DNA of 64,000 nucleotides from Tumebacillus lacus. GTDB taxonomy: Bacteria; Bacillota; Bacilli; Tumebacillales; Tumebacillaceae. This document shows, in pieces, positions 22,773-30,905 of this stretch. Within the stretch, counting starts at the first letter, position 1; each line of letters begins with the position of its first letter. Location of the stretch: the NCBI RefSeq assembly GCF_026410385.1, contig NZ_JAPMLT010000003.1, positions 124,001-188,000 on the forward strand, read 5' to 3'. The notes beneath the pieces were generated by a model. That model was not told the origin of the DNA. It saw only the letters and a list, made by a program, of their open reading frames with translations, and searched no databases. Position numbers and translations under genes: made by a program.

Positions 22773-23655
22773 AATTCCAGATATCTTGGATATGTTCGGC
22801 CAGCGCATGGGTGTTCAGGTTGATGTCGCCCTTTGTGATCTGCGTGGCGTAGCGGGAAAAGCTTTTGACGTGCTCCGGGTTGTTGGTGATATGCACCGTC
22901 TCGACCAGGGGATCAAGGCTTCGCACTTTGGTCGCGACTTTTTCCTGCAGGTCTTCTTGGATCTCGCCTTCCGATCTGACTTTCAGGGATTCGTTTTTCT
23001 TGACCGGCGGTTTCTCGCCGCTTTCCGATTTTTTCTCGTTGCCGGTCGAAAGCGATACATAGGCGTTGTGTTCATCGTCGATCAGCACGGTGCTGCTTTC
23101 CACACCTTCAACCTTGCTCACTTCGCCGGAGATGTAGGCGTTGTAGAGCAGATGCGGCTTTTGATCGGCGAGGATCTTTTCCGGTTTGTCTTTGGCGGTG
23201 AGCGTCTCGGACGGACCCGGTTTGAGCTTGTTTTGGGATTCTGCTTTGTAGTTGCTTTTCGGTTTGGGCAGTGCTTTGGGCTTGTCCTCCGCCGTGCCCG
23301 CGACGTTCGGCTCCGGTCTCATGTCGGGCAGAACGTAGATCAGGCCTTGCCCTTTTACGCGCTCGCGCTTTTCTGCCATCGTCTCCGCGCGGCCCGGCGT
23401 GGAAGGCTTTTTGTCTTCCGCCTTCTTTTTCGCTTCCGCTTTTTGCTTGGGACCTGCGCTGGCCGACGTGACGTCGGAGCCTTTGCCGCCCTCGCCGCCT
23501 TTCGCTTCGCCGCCTTCTTCTTTCTTCTTGGCGGTACCGCCCTGCTCTTGAATCTTCGCTCGCTCGTATGGCGTGCGCATCACCCCGCACCCGCTTAAGG
23601 TGGCCGACAGCATCACGACGGCCAGACCGAGCGCGATCGTTTTCATCGCCCGCAT
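22771..23655 (-). CDS. YhcN/YlaJ-type sporulation lipoprotein
   Basis: 294 residues. The signal peptide ends in the lipobox LSGC (cysteine near residue 23). A Lys/Glu/Gly-rich spacer (about 30-100) follows, then a globular part with the family patterns AYISGEVSKVEGVESSTVLID, NAYVSLSTG, IQEDLQEKVATKVRSLDPLVETVHITNNPE and the C-terminal INLNTHALAEHIQDIWN. Family members are membrane-anchored, made in the forespore and affect spore outgrowth. It starts at ATG 23655, after AGAGGTG. It is monocistronic with a terminator downstream. Confidence 0.85.
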   Translation of the reverse strand: MRAMKTIALGLAVVMLSATLSGCGVMRTPYERAKIQEQGGTAKKKEEGGEAKGGEGGKGSDVTSASAGPKQKAEAKKKAEDKKPSTPGRAETMAEKRERVKGQGLIYVLPDMRPEPNVAGTAEDKPKALPKPKSNYKAESQNKLKPGPSETLTAKDKPEKILADQKPHLLYNAYISGEVSKVEGVESSTVLIDDEHNAYVSLSTGNEKKSESGEKPPVKKNESLKVRSEGEIQEDLQEKVATKVRSLDPLVETVHITNNPEHVKSFSRYATQITKGDINLNTHALAEHIQDIWN

Positions 23656-23715
23656 GGTGACACCTCTTTCGATCAGGAATGATTTCGTCAGTAGTATCGC
23701 CCGAGTGAACGCTTT

Positions 23716-25116
23716 CTATCGACTTGGCCGGTTCAGATTCGAGTGATGGCGGGAGTAGACGAAGTAGATCACAAGGCCGATCAACAGCCAGATCACGAAG
23801 GCGGCCCACGTCAGCCAGGCCAGTTGCAACATCAGAAATACGCAGAAGATCACCGCCAACAGCGGCACGACCGGCGAACCCGGCACCCGAAACGCGCGCG
23901 GCAGTTCCGGGCGCGTGCGGCGCAACACTAGCACCGCGATCGAGATCAAGGTGAAAGCGGCCAAGGTGCCGATGTTGACCAACTCGGCGAGCTGTCCGAG
24001 CGGCACCAGTCCGCCGACCAGCGCCGAGACGGTGCCGACCATCCACGTCGAACCGTACGGCGTGCGGTATTTGGGATGGACGGTCGAGAACATTTTCGGG
24101 AGCAGACCGTCGCGGGACATCGCGAAAAAGATCCGCGTCTGACCGTACGTCATCACGAGCAGCACGGTGGTGATGCCGAGAATCGCGCCGAGATCGATAA
24201 AGCCGGCGACCCAGTTTTGACCGGCGACCTGCAGCGCGAGCGAAACCGGGTGATCCACGCCCTCAAACTGCGGGTACGGCACGATCCCGGTCATGATCGC
24301 AGAGACGATCACATAGAGCAGCGTGCAGATCGCCAGCGACCAGAGGATGCCGCGGGGCAGGTCGCGTGCCGGGTCGCGCGTTTCCTCCGCTGCCGAGGCC
24401 ACCGCATCAAAGCCAATGAAAGCAAAGAAGACCAAGGCGGCCGCTTGAAAGATGCCGTTGACGCCAAACGGCATGAACGGCTGCCAGTTCTCCGGCTGCA
24501 CGTAGCCGACGCCGACGACGATGAACAGAAGCACGACGGCCACTTTGATCACGACCATGATGTTGTTGATCCGGGTCGACTCGCGCACGCCCCGCGAGAG
24601 CAGGAACGTGATCAGGAGGACGATCAAAGCGGCAGGGAGATTGAAAAAGGTCGTGACGCCTTTGACCGCCCCCGGTGCGGCAGACAACGCCGCGGGCACG
24701 CGCAGGCCAAAACCGCTGATCAGCGATTGGAAATAGCCCGACCAGCCGACCGAGACGGCACTGACGGCGAGCGCATACTCCAAGATCAAGTCCCAGCCGA
24801 TCACCCAAGCCGGAAACTCCCCCATCGTCGCGTAGGTGTACGTGTAGACAGACCCGGAGACGGGCACCGTCGAAGCAAACTCCGCATAGCACAGCGCGGC
24901 AAATCCGCAGGCCAGACCCGCGAGGATGAAGGAGAGGATCAGGGCCGGCCCTGCGGTCAGCGCCCCTTGCCCGGTGAGGACAAAGATACCGGTGCCGATG
25001 ATCGCACCGATGCCGAGCAAGGTGAGGTCAAACGCTCCCAGAGCGCGTTTTAACGTCTCGCCTTGGTTGCTGGTGCGGATCAGTTCTTCGATGCTTTTGG
25101 TGCGAAACAGATTCAT
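23716..25116 (-). CDS. APC-family amino acid permease
   Basis: 466 residues with about 12 membrane helices. The N-terminal consensus LTLLGIGAIIGTGIFVLTGQGA and the CYAEFASTVPVSGSVYTYTYATMGEFPAWVIGWDL region are those of the APC/CAT-like permeases (YfnA-type). They import amino acids in exchange for, or with, protons. The exact substrate is not readable. It starts at ATG 25116, behind AAGGAGGAG. The gene ends near a short gap before the lipoprotein promoter. Confidence 0.9.
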   Translation of the reverse strand: MNLFRTKSIEELIRTSNQGETLKRALGAFDLTLLGIGAIIGTGIFVLTGQGALTAGPALILSFILAGLACGFAALCYAEFASTVPVSGSVYTYTYATMGEFPAWVIGWDLILEYALAVSAVSVGWSGYFQSLISGFGLRVPAALSAAPGAVKGVTTFFNLPAALIVLLITFLLSRGVRESTRINNIMVVIKVAVVLLFIVVGVGYVQPENWQPFMPFGVNGIFQAAALVFFAFIGFDAVASAAEETRDPARDLPRGILWSLAICTLLYVIVSAIMTGIVPYPQFEGVDHPVSLALQVAGQNWVAGFIDLGAILGITTVLLVMTYGQTRIFFAMSRDGLLPKMFSTVHPKYRTPYGSTWMVGTVSALVGGLVPLGQLAELVNIGTLAAFTLISIAVLVLRRTRPELPRAFRVPGSPVVPLLAVIFCVFLMLQLAWLTWAAFVIWLLIGLVIYFVYSRHHSNLNRPSR

Positions 25117-25144
25117 GAGAGCGACTCCTCCTTTTTAGCGGACA

Positions 25145-25184
25145 CAAAAAAACGGTCAACACTACTCTCAGTAGTATCCACCGT
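25145..25184 (-). terminator. Terminator of the rsbRSTX operon
   Basis: On the minus strand ACGGTGGATACTACT pairs with AGTAGTGTTGACCGT (imperfect) around GAG, followed by seven T. It lies just after the rsbX stop. Confidence 0.8.
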
Positions 25185-25194
25185 TCTTCACCGT

Positions 25195-25818
25195 TCACTC
25201 CTCCAAAGGAGCCTTCCACATTTCTTCGCTGATATCCGGCACTCCGTTGCCCGTCTGCACGACGAGCACCAGCGCATCGTCGACCCGGTTGGCAAACTGC
25301 TCGACCGCTTTTCGGGCCATTCGGATCGGCAGTTCATGCCATAGGCGCGAGATCACGCTGACGCCGCCGTTCAACCCGTCGGTGTGAAACAAAAACCGGT
25401 CGCCTTCGCCGTAGAGGATCACCCGCTCTTGCGGCTGCACGCTGCGATAGCCCAAAATGCCGCTCACCATCCGTTTGGCCGATACTTGTCCCCCGTCAAT
25501 CGGCGCATGGTAGAGCGAGATGTTGCCAACGCCGCTGTATGTGACCGTCTTGCGGATCGAATCCAGCACGAGGGCCGCCACTGCGGCTCCCCGCGTGCGG
25601 CGCATCCGTTCATGGCACCACAGCAACAACTGTGTCAACGGCATCACCTGCGCCGTTTCCACCAGCTCGCGCAACGTGTCGGTGGCTTCCTTTGCCTTCT
25701 GCCCATGTCCCAAACCGTCGATGACCATGATCAGCGTCCGGTGGTCCCCATAGGGCCGGATCACATAACCATCCCCGCAGTAAGTTTCCAGAGGGGATAC
25801 GACTACCCCGATCTTAAT
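25195..25818 (-). CDS. rsbX: RsbX-like PP2C phosphatase, probable ATT start
   Basis: 207 residues if started at ATT 25818, ten bases after GGAGG. The SpoIIE/PP2C domain includes TYCGDGYV and IDGLGHGQKA (metal-binding aspartates) and the C-terminal FLFHTDGLNGG. Between the in-frame TAG (also the rsbT stop, 25834-25836) and the GTG at 25764 there is no ATG, GTG or TTG. The GTG would delete the CGD metal site, so a rare start is needed (ATT best, ACG 25821 or CTG 25791 as alternatives). RsbX dephosphorylates RsbS/RsbR to reset the stressosome. Confidence 0.82.
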   Translation of the reverse strand: MKIGVVVSPLETYCGDGYVIRPYGDHRTLIMVIDGLGHGQKAKEATDTLRELVETAQVMPLTQLLLWCHERMRRTRGAAVAALVLDSIRKTVTYSGVGNISLYHAPIDGGQVSAKRMVSGILGYRSVQPQERVILYGEGDRFLFHTDGLNGGVSVISRLWHELPIRMARKAVEQFANRVDDALVLVVQTGNGVPDISEEMWKAPLEE

Positions 25819-25833
25819 CGTGGCCCCTCCTCC

Positions 25834-26244
25834 CTAAAAATGCCGGCTGTGCAGCCACTTGCGGATCGTGATGCGCGTGCCCACTCCCGGTGTGGTGTCG
25901 ATGGAAAACTCATCCATCAGACGCTTGGTGCCGGGTAACCCCATCCCAAGCCCGTTGGAGGTCGAGTACCCGTCAACAAGCGCGAGGTTGAGGTCCGAGA
26001 TGCCAGGTCCGTTATCGGCGGCGATCACTTCGATCCCGATGTCATCATAGCCGGCGACCAGATCTGTGATCAGCACTTCACCTGTGCCTGCGTACAAGAT
26101 GATATTGCGGGCCAGTTCGGAGATGCTGATGGCGATACGGGTCTGATCCACGATGGAGAAACCGAGGGTGCGGGCGATTTCTCGACCGCGCTGACGGGCA
26201 ACGATCGCGTCCGCTTCACTGAGGATCTGTATTGTCTCCTGCAT
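25834..26244 (-). CDS. rsbT: RsbT switch kinase of the stressosome
   Basis: 136 residues of the GHKL kinase fold. The nucleotide-binding boxes are ELARNIILYAG (N box), AADNGPGISD (G1) and STSNGLGMGLPGTKRL (G2). RsbT phosphorylates RsbS and RsbR serine/threonine residues and, when released, activates a downstream partner. It starts at ATG 26244, two bases after the rsbS stop; the earlier frame start lies within rsbS. It is third in the rsbRSTX operon. Confidence 0.93.
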   Translation of the reverse strand: MQETIQILSEADAIVARQRGREIARTLGFSIVDQTRIAISISELARNIILYAGTGEVLITDLVAGYDDIGIEVIAADNGPGISDLNLALVDGYSTSNGLGMGLPGTKRLMDEFSIDTTPGVGTRITIRKWLHSRHF

Positions 26245-26246
26245 GG

Positions 26247-26606
26247 TTACGCTCCCGTCTTCTGGTTTTTCAGCCACTCAAAACCACGCTCCACCGTCAA
26301 CGCCGTATAGACCCCTTCCAGTTTCAAACCGAGTTCCACCATCGTGATCGCCACCTGCGGGCTCATCCCGGTGATCGCGGTACGGCTGCCCATCAGGCGC
26401 GCCATCTCGGCGATCTCGTTGAGCACACGGCCCATGAAGCTGTCGATCAGGTCGACGACGGAGATATCGATCAGGAGACCTTCACATTCTGTCTCTTTGA
26501 TGCGCACCAGGATATCGTGTTTGATCGAGATCGCCTCTTCATCGGTGATGTCTTCACCGAGCGTCACGATCAACACATCGTTCATTCGTAAGATCGGCAC
26601 TTGCAT
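26247..26606 (-). CDS. rsbS: RsbS scaffold protein of the stressosome
   Basis: 119-residue single STAS domain. The phosphoserine position is S56 in DLIDSFMGR (S59 in B. subtilis RsbS), with the ITGMSPQVAITMVELGL loop following. RsbS forms the core of the stressosome with RsbR and sequesters RsbT until phosphorylated. Its ATG overlaps the rsbR stop (TGATG). Confidence 0.93.
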   Translation of the reverse strand: MQVPILRMNDVLIVTLGEDITDEEAISIKHDILVRIKETECEGLLIDISVVDLIDSFMGRVLNEIAEMARLMGSRTAITGMSPQVAITMVELGLKLEGVYTALTVERGFEWLKNQKTGA

Positions 26607-27496
26607 CACGAAACACTCTCTTCCAAAATTTTAGTGTCGGCAAACGCCGCTTCTTGCTCACCCTGTCTGATGCGTTGCAGGATGTAGGAGAGTCCTGCCT
26701 GAAGAGTCGCCTTGGTGACGATGTCGCCGAGGTTGACGCCGAGCATCACCAGCGTCTGCGCCACTTCCGGACGGATGCCGGTCATCACGCACTCCGCTCC
26801 GACGAGGCGGGCGGCCTCGACCGTCTTGATCAGCCGTTCCGCGACGCCCGTGTCGACGATCGGCACGCCGGTGATGTCAATGATCACATGCGGCGATTTG
26901 GTGCGCACGACCTCGCGCAGCAAATTTTCCATGATCCCCTTGGCCCGCTGGGTGTCGATGGCGCCGATCAGCGGCAGGGCGAGGATGCCGTTCCACACCT
27001 GTATCACCGGTGCAGACAGCTCTTGGATCGCCAACGCCTGCGCCTTGATCACCTGTTCGCGTCGGTTGAGGTAAAAATCATAATACAAGTGATTGATGCG
27101 ATCAAAAACCCGATCCAGCGCAGTCAGTCCGTCGTACAGATCCTGCATCGTCATCTCCGGGTGATCCTTCACACGCTCCGAGATGATCGCCTTGAGCCGC
27201 AGCAGATACGGCATAAAGGTATGGGGGCTGCCCCCGTGCTGCGCCGTGCGCAACGAGATGTTTTGCAACCAGCGCGAAACGCCTTCATAAGAGTCCCTCT
27301 CCCGGTCGGGTGACGCGGTGCCGGGTACTGTCAAACGGGGAAACTCGATCAAGAGGGTCTCGCTCTGTTGACGTATATACTCGCTTCCGAGAAGTTCGTG
27401 CAGTTCATGCCTTTCAGCTGCCAACTGCGCCATCCATTCGGTCACGATCGATTCACGGTCCGCGACGATGGTGCGGAGAGATTTGAAATGATCCAT
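26606..27496 (-). CDS. rsbR: RsbR-type stressosome sensor
   Basis: 296 residues from ATG 27496 (MDHFKSLRTI), with GGAGGACTGGAG upstream; the frame start 23 codons earlier is not used. The N-terminal sensory domain of about 150 helical residues (RsbRD-like, possibly non-haem globin fold) is followed by a STAS domain. Phosphorylation threonines are T196 (PIVDTGVAE) and T229 (CVMTGIRPE), matching T171 and T205 of B. subtilis RsbR. It heads a four-gene stressosome operon lacking rsbU, rsbV, rsbW and sigB. Confidence 0.9.
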   Translation of the reverse strand: MDHFKSLRTIVADRESIVTEWMAQLAAERHELHELLGSEYIRQQSETLLIEFPRLTVPGTASPDRERDSYEGVSRWLQNISLRTAQHGGSPHTFMPYLLRLKAIISERVKDHPEMTMQDLYDGLTALDRVFDRINHLYYDFYLNRREQVIKAQALAIQELSAPVIQVWNGILALPLIGAIDTQRAKGIMENLLREVVRTKSPHVIIDITGVPIVDTGVAERLIKTVEAARLVGAECVMTGIRPEVAQTLVMLGVNLGDIVTKATLQAGLSYILQRIRQGEQEAAFADTKILEESVS

Positions 27497-27532
27497 CTCC
27501 AGTCCTCCGTTCCAACTCGATATTGCTTGAAA

Positions 27533-27568
27533 AATAAAGCCCCGTATGCGGACGGGGCCATCCATTTA
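27533..27568 (-). terminator. Terminator upstream of rsbR
   Basis: On the minus strand GGCCCCGT pairs with ATACGGGGC around CCGC, followed by TTTATTTTT. It ends transcription of the DUF1294 gene before rsbR. Confidence 0.75.
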
Positions 27569-27594
27569 CAGCCTGTATCTGCCTCTGGCGGTCG

Positions 27595-27906
27595 TCAAGA
27601 AGCGACAGCCCACAGATCGGCGGAATACGCACGCAAAAACCAGATCATGCCGCAGATCCAACCGAACAGGAGCGCCGGTATGCCGATGCGAAACGAGAGA
27701 TGCCGGGTCTTGTGACGCCATACGGCCATCCCAAGCCACACGCCGGCCGCTCCGCCCAGCAGCGCGATCAGGAAAAAGACGCGCTCGGGCACACGCCAGC
27801 GCTTGTGTTTCGCCTTTCGCTTGTCGAGGCCCATCAGGACAAATCCCCACAGGTTCAAAAGCGACAGCAGAAACAGCAAGAGCATCAATCCGTTCGCCGT
27901 CCACAT
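27595..27906 (-). CDS. DUF1294 membrane protein
   Basis: 103 residues from ATG 27906, behind GAGGAGTGACC. Three hydrophobic helices are visible. The DUF1294 core MGLDKRKAKHKRWRVPERV is followed by FFLIALLGGAAGVWLGMAVWRHKTRH. Members are small inner-membrane proteins of unknown function, sometimes fused to cold-shock domains. It is monocistronic with a terminator before rsbR. Confidence 0.87.
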   Translation of the reverse strand: MWTANGLMLLLFLLSLLNLWGFVLMGLDKRKAKHKRWRVPERVFFLIALLGGAAGVWLGMAVWRHKTRHLSFRIGIPALLFGWICGMIWFLRAYSADLWAVAS

Positions 27907-27947
27907 AGCGGTCACTCCTCGTCCTCGTGATGTCGATACTTAATTCC

Positions 27948-29015
27948 CTATCCTTCCGCCAATCTCCTCTTTAATTGTTCGATTTTCTGTACCGGCGTCG
28001 GGTCGATCCCATAGGACAGTCCCAGATAGGCCGACAGATATTCCCCCACATAGAGCAGAGAGAACAATTGGGCGAGCGGAGACTCTCCCTCCGCACGCAC
28101 CTCGACTCCGTTGCAGGGGCCGAGCAGCTCCTGCGTCGTGATCTCAATCCGCTTGCCGATGCGCGGATGCAGGTCGCGCGCCCGCAGCGTGATCACGCGG
28201 ATCAGTTCCAGCGCCGCTCCCGGCACGTCGAAGCCGACGATCTCGTTGTGGTTGAGTTCCGGGTAGACGTGCGCGTAGGCGGGCGAGTTGGCATTTTCAT
28301 TGATCTGCGTCTTCCAGCGGTAGGCGGCCGCTTCGGTCAGTCCGGCGGTGCTGTGGATGACCGGGATCTTGCCGTGCAGGTGACAGGCGATCTGCTTTGC
28401 AGGATTATGAGCGGTCGGCGTGTCCGGTGCGAGCAGGCCCCGCAGACGGTGCAGCACCTCGACCGTCTCACTCAGTTCCTCGTCGACCTCCGGGATCAAT
28501 CCGCTGTCGGCAAGCATAAGCAGGGCCGGCACGAACAGGTAGCCGAGCGCGGCACGCGGCTGCAGTCCGGTCGGCACGACCACGTGCGGCACGCTGTCCC
28601 GCTCGGCAAGGCGCAACAGTTCGCCGCCGCCGGTGATCACCACCGTCTGGGCCCCGCGTGCCCGCGCCTCCTCATAGGCGGCCAGCGTCTCCTCCGTGTT
28701 GCCGGAGTAGGAGACGGCGATCACACAGGTGGCAGGCCCGACAAATGCCGGGAGTTCGTACTGGCGGTTGACGAAGATCGGTACTTTGCAAGCGGCGGCC
28801 GCATAGCCGCGCAACAGATCGCCCCCGGCCGCCGAACCGCCAAGACCGGTGATCACGATCTGGAGCAGCCCTTCCGTCCGGAGCCGCACCCCTTGAGTCC
28901 GCGTGTACGCCAGCGCGGCCGGCAGTTGGTCCGGCAGCCCGTAGATCGCCCCGAGCATGTCGGAGCTGTCCGTTTCACGCAGTCGAACCGGATCATCCAA
29001 ATACAGGTCACGCAT
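27948..29015 (-). CDS. Bifunctional phosphoglucose/phosphomannose isomerase (SIS domains)
   Basis: 355 residues from ATG 29015, with GGGAGGGAG upstream. Two SIS domains are visible: GLGGSAAGGDLLRGYAA and VIAVSYSGNTEETLAAYEEA in the first, and in the second PVIHSTAGLTEAAAYRWKTQINEN and LNHNEIVGFD, the PGI/PMI-specific motif. It interconverts glucose-6-phosphate, mannose-6-phosphate and fructose-6-phosphate. It stands alone, divergent from the gene at 29143. Confidence 0.88.
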   Translation of the reverse strand: MRDLYLDDPVRLRETDSSDMLGAIYGLPDQLPAALAYTRTQGVRLRTEGLLQIVITGLGGSAAGGDLLRGYAAAACKVPIFVNRQYELPAFVGPATCVIAVSYSGNTEETLAAYEEARARGAQTVVITGGGELLRLAERDSVPHVVVPTGLQPRAALGYLFVPALLMLADSGLIPEVDEELSETVEVLHRLRGLLAPDTPTAHNPAKQIACHLHGKIPVIHSTAGLTEAAAYRWKTQINENANSPAYAHVYPELNHNEIVGFDVPGAALELIRVITLRARDLHPRIGKRIEITTQELLGPCNGVEVRAEGESPLAQLFSLLYVGEYLSAYLGLSYGIDPTPVQKIEQLKRRLAEG

Positions 29016-29142
29016 TCGACTCCCTCCCTTTATGCATGCAGGCATTACTTGGCTATCTGATCTCTCTAACCATATGTGATGCCCCGCCCTTGCATGAAAG
29101 GAATGTGATACACTGACACTACCAGAAAGGAAGTGTTTTCCG

Positions 29143-29634
29143 ATGAGTCAGCAGATCTTTGCAGATATCGCCGGCATCTTCGTCGCGCAGGTGCCGCAGG
29201 AGGTCGGGCTCGACTACAGCGAGGCGAGCATCCGGCAAGTCGACCGCCTGTTGTCCGCCCTGCTGGACGAGCCGGGTCGGCAGCACGATGTACAGAGCCT
29301 CGTGCTGTCGGTGGGCGCCTACCTCGGAGAAACGACCGTCCGCTCCCTTGGCGGCGAGTGGCGGCTGGACGAAGAGGACATCCACGACTCCAGCGTCCTC
29401 GTCGGCGGCTGTGAGCTCTGGCCGTTCCGCCGCGTTCGCCAACGCCTCCACTACGGGACGGAGCGTCCCCTTTACGCCTGGTACGAGATGGCCAAGAGCG
29501 GTGCCTCCGAAGAAATACAAAAGCTCCTGCAAGGGCAGGAGCAAGCGACGATGATCCGGCCGACCGACCGCGATCCATTGGTGATCAAAGTGACGAAGAA
29601 CCGCCGGAGCGACGACGGAATAAATGAATCGTAG
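29143..29634 (+). CDS. Conserved soluble protein, unknown
   Basis: 163 residues from ATG 29143, behind AGAAAGGAAG. It is soluble. Motifs that look conserved are LVLSVGAYLGETTVRSLGGEW, followed by ELWPFRRVRQRLHYGTERPLYAWYEMA. This layout occurs in small bacterial proteins of unknown function; I cannot name it with confidence. Its stop lies two bases from the stop of the convergent HD-GYP gene, and no terminator is obvious between them. Confidence 0.7.
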   Translation: MSQQIFADIAGIFVAQVPQEVGLDYSEASIRQVDRLLSALLDEPGRQHDVQSLVLSVGAYLGETTVRSLGGEWRLDEEDIHDSSVLVGGCELWPFRRVRQRLHYGTERPLYAWYEMAKSGASEEIQKLLQGQEQATMIRPTDRDPLVIKVTKNRRSDDGINES

Positions 29635-29636
29635 GA

Positions 29637-30725
29637 TTACAAAATCTGCTCGCACCCGGTGATCGTCACGTTGAGGTTTGACGAGAGATCGATCTCGTAC
29701 GGCACCTTGATGTCCACACCGTCCGCACCTTTGAGCACCCGGATGATCGGGCGGTGCGGATATTTGGTGTTGATGTCGACGACGACAGCGGTCTCGCCGG
29801 AGGAGAGCTGCACGATCAGCCCGAGCGGGTAGATCGCCACGTTGTCGTGGAATTTGCGGATCAACTCGCTGTCGAACTGCCCGGTCGTCGTGAACAGCAT
29901 CTCCAGCGCTTCATGCGGCAGAAATGCCTTGCGATAGACGCGGTTGGTGGTCAGCGCATCATAGACGTCGGCGATGCCGACGATCTGTCCGTATAGATGG
30001 ATCTGATCTTCTTTGAGCTGACGGGGGTAGCCGCTGCCGTCCAGCCGCTCGTGATGTTGCAGCGCACAGTGCGCCGAGAGCAGCGGGATGTCGGGATGCT
30101 CTTTGAGTATCTCATAGCCGACCTGCGAATGCGTCTTCATGATCGCGTATTCCTCGTCGGTCAGCTTGCCCGGCTTGTCGAGGATCTCAAAGGGGATCTG
30201 CGTCTTGCCGATGTCGTGCAGCATCGCGCCGATGCCAAGGTCGATCAGCGCATCGCGTCCGAGACCGAGTGCCATGCCGAGCGCCGCCGAGTAGATCCCG
30301 ACGTTGACCGAATGGCTGTATAGGTAATTGTCTGTCGTATAGATGCTCGACAACTGGATCATCACTTGTTTGTTCGATTGCAGGTCGTACAGGATGTCTT
30401 CGAATGCGGAACGAAACTCCCGCCCGAGCCGCGGATTGGCGATCGTGCGCTTCCATTTGCGCGCCTCGATCATCTGCGAGAACGACTCGTAGACCACCTT
30501 GACCGACCGGTTGCGCGTCTCTTCGCTGACCGCGTCGCGGATTTCGATATCGTCGGTGCGCGGGTCCTGCACGTACACCTGCGTGATGCCAAGGGCGACC
30601 AAGCGCTGGATCATCGCTTCGCTCAGTTCCTTGCCTGCCGCGAGCAGGACATTTCCGCTGCTGGTGTAGATCGGTTTCCCAAGCTTTTGGCCCGCTTGGA
30701 GAGAACCTGTCGACATGACATGCAT
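29637..30725 (-). CDS. HD-GYP domain c-di-GMP phosphodiesterase
   Basis: 362 residues from ATG 30725 (MHVMSTGSLQ), behind GTGAGGGTG; upstream in-frame codons are probably untranslated. The N-terminal domain (about 1-130) is unnamed. The HD-GYP domain (about 145-310) holds AMLHDIGKTQIPFEIL and HHERLDGSGYPRQLKEDQI with the metal-binding HD and the GYP triplet. A short beta-rich tail (SSGETAVVVDIN) follows. It hydrolyses cyclic di-GMP. It is monocistronic. Confidence 0.88.
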   Translation of the reverse strand: MHVMSTGSLQAGQKLGKPIYTSSGNVLLAAGKELSEAMIQRLVALGITQVYVQDPRTDDIEIRDAVSEETRNRSVKVVYESFSQMIEARKWKRTIANPRLGREFRSAFEDILYDLQSNKQVMIQLSSIYTTDNYLYSHSVNVGIYSAALGMALGLGRDALIDLGIGAMLHDIGKTQIPFEILDKPGKLTDEEYAIMKTHSQVGYEILKEHPDIPLLSAHCALQHHERLDGSGYPRQLKEDQIHLYGQIVGIADVYDALTTNRVYRKAFLPHEALEMLFTTTGQFDSELIRKFHDNVAIYPLGLIVQLSSGETAVVVDINTKYPHRPIIRVLKGADGVDIKVPYEIDLSSNLNVTITGCEQIL

Positions 30726-30905
30726 CTGACTGTTCACCCTCACTCTTTCCGAAATAGATGGCCTGCCCTGTTTCAATTCGGCGGCCAAGAGAAAAACCCT
30801 GCCATCATTCAACAAATTTTGACAAGTTCAAAAAAGTCCATCTTGTTTGATTTCTTGTATAATGATCTTGTATCCCGCGACATTCCCTAAGGAGGGGCAC
30901 AACTG

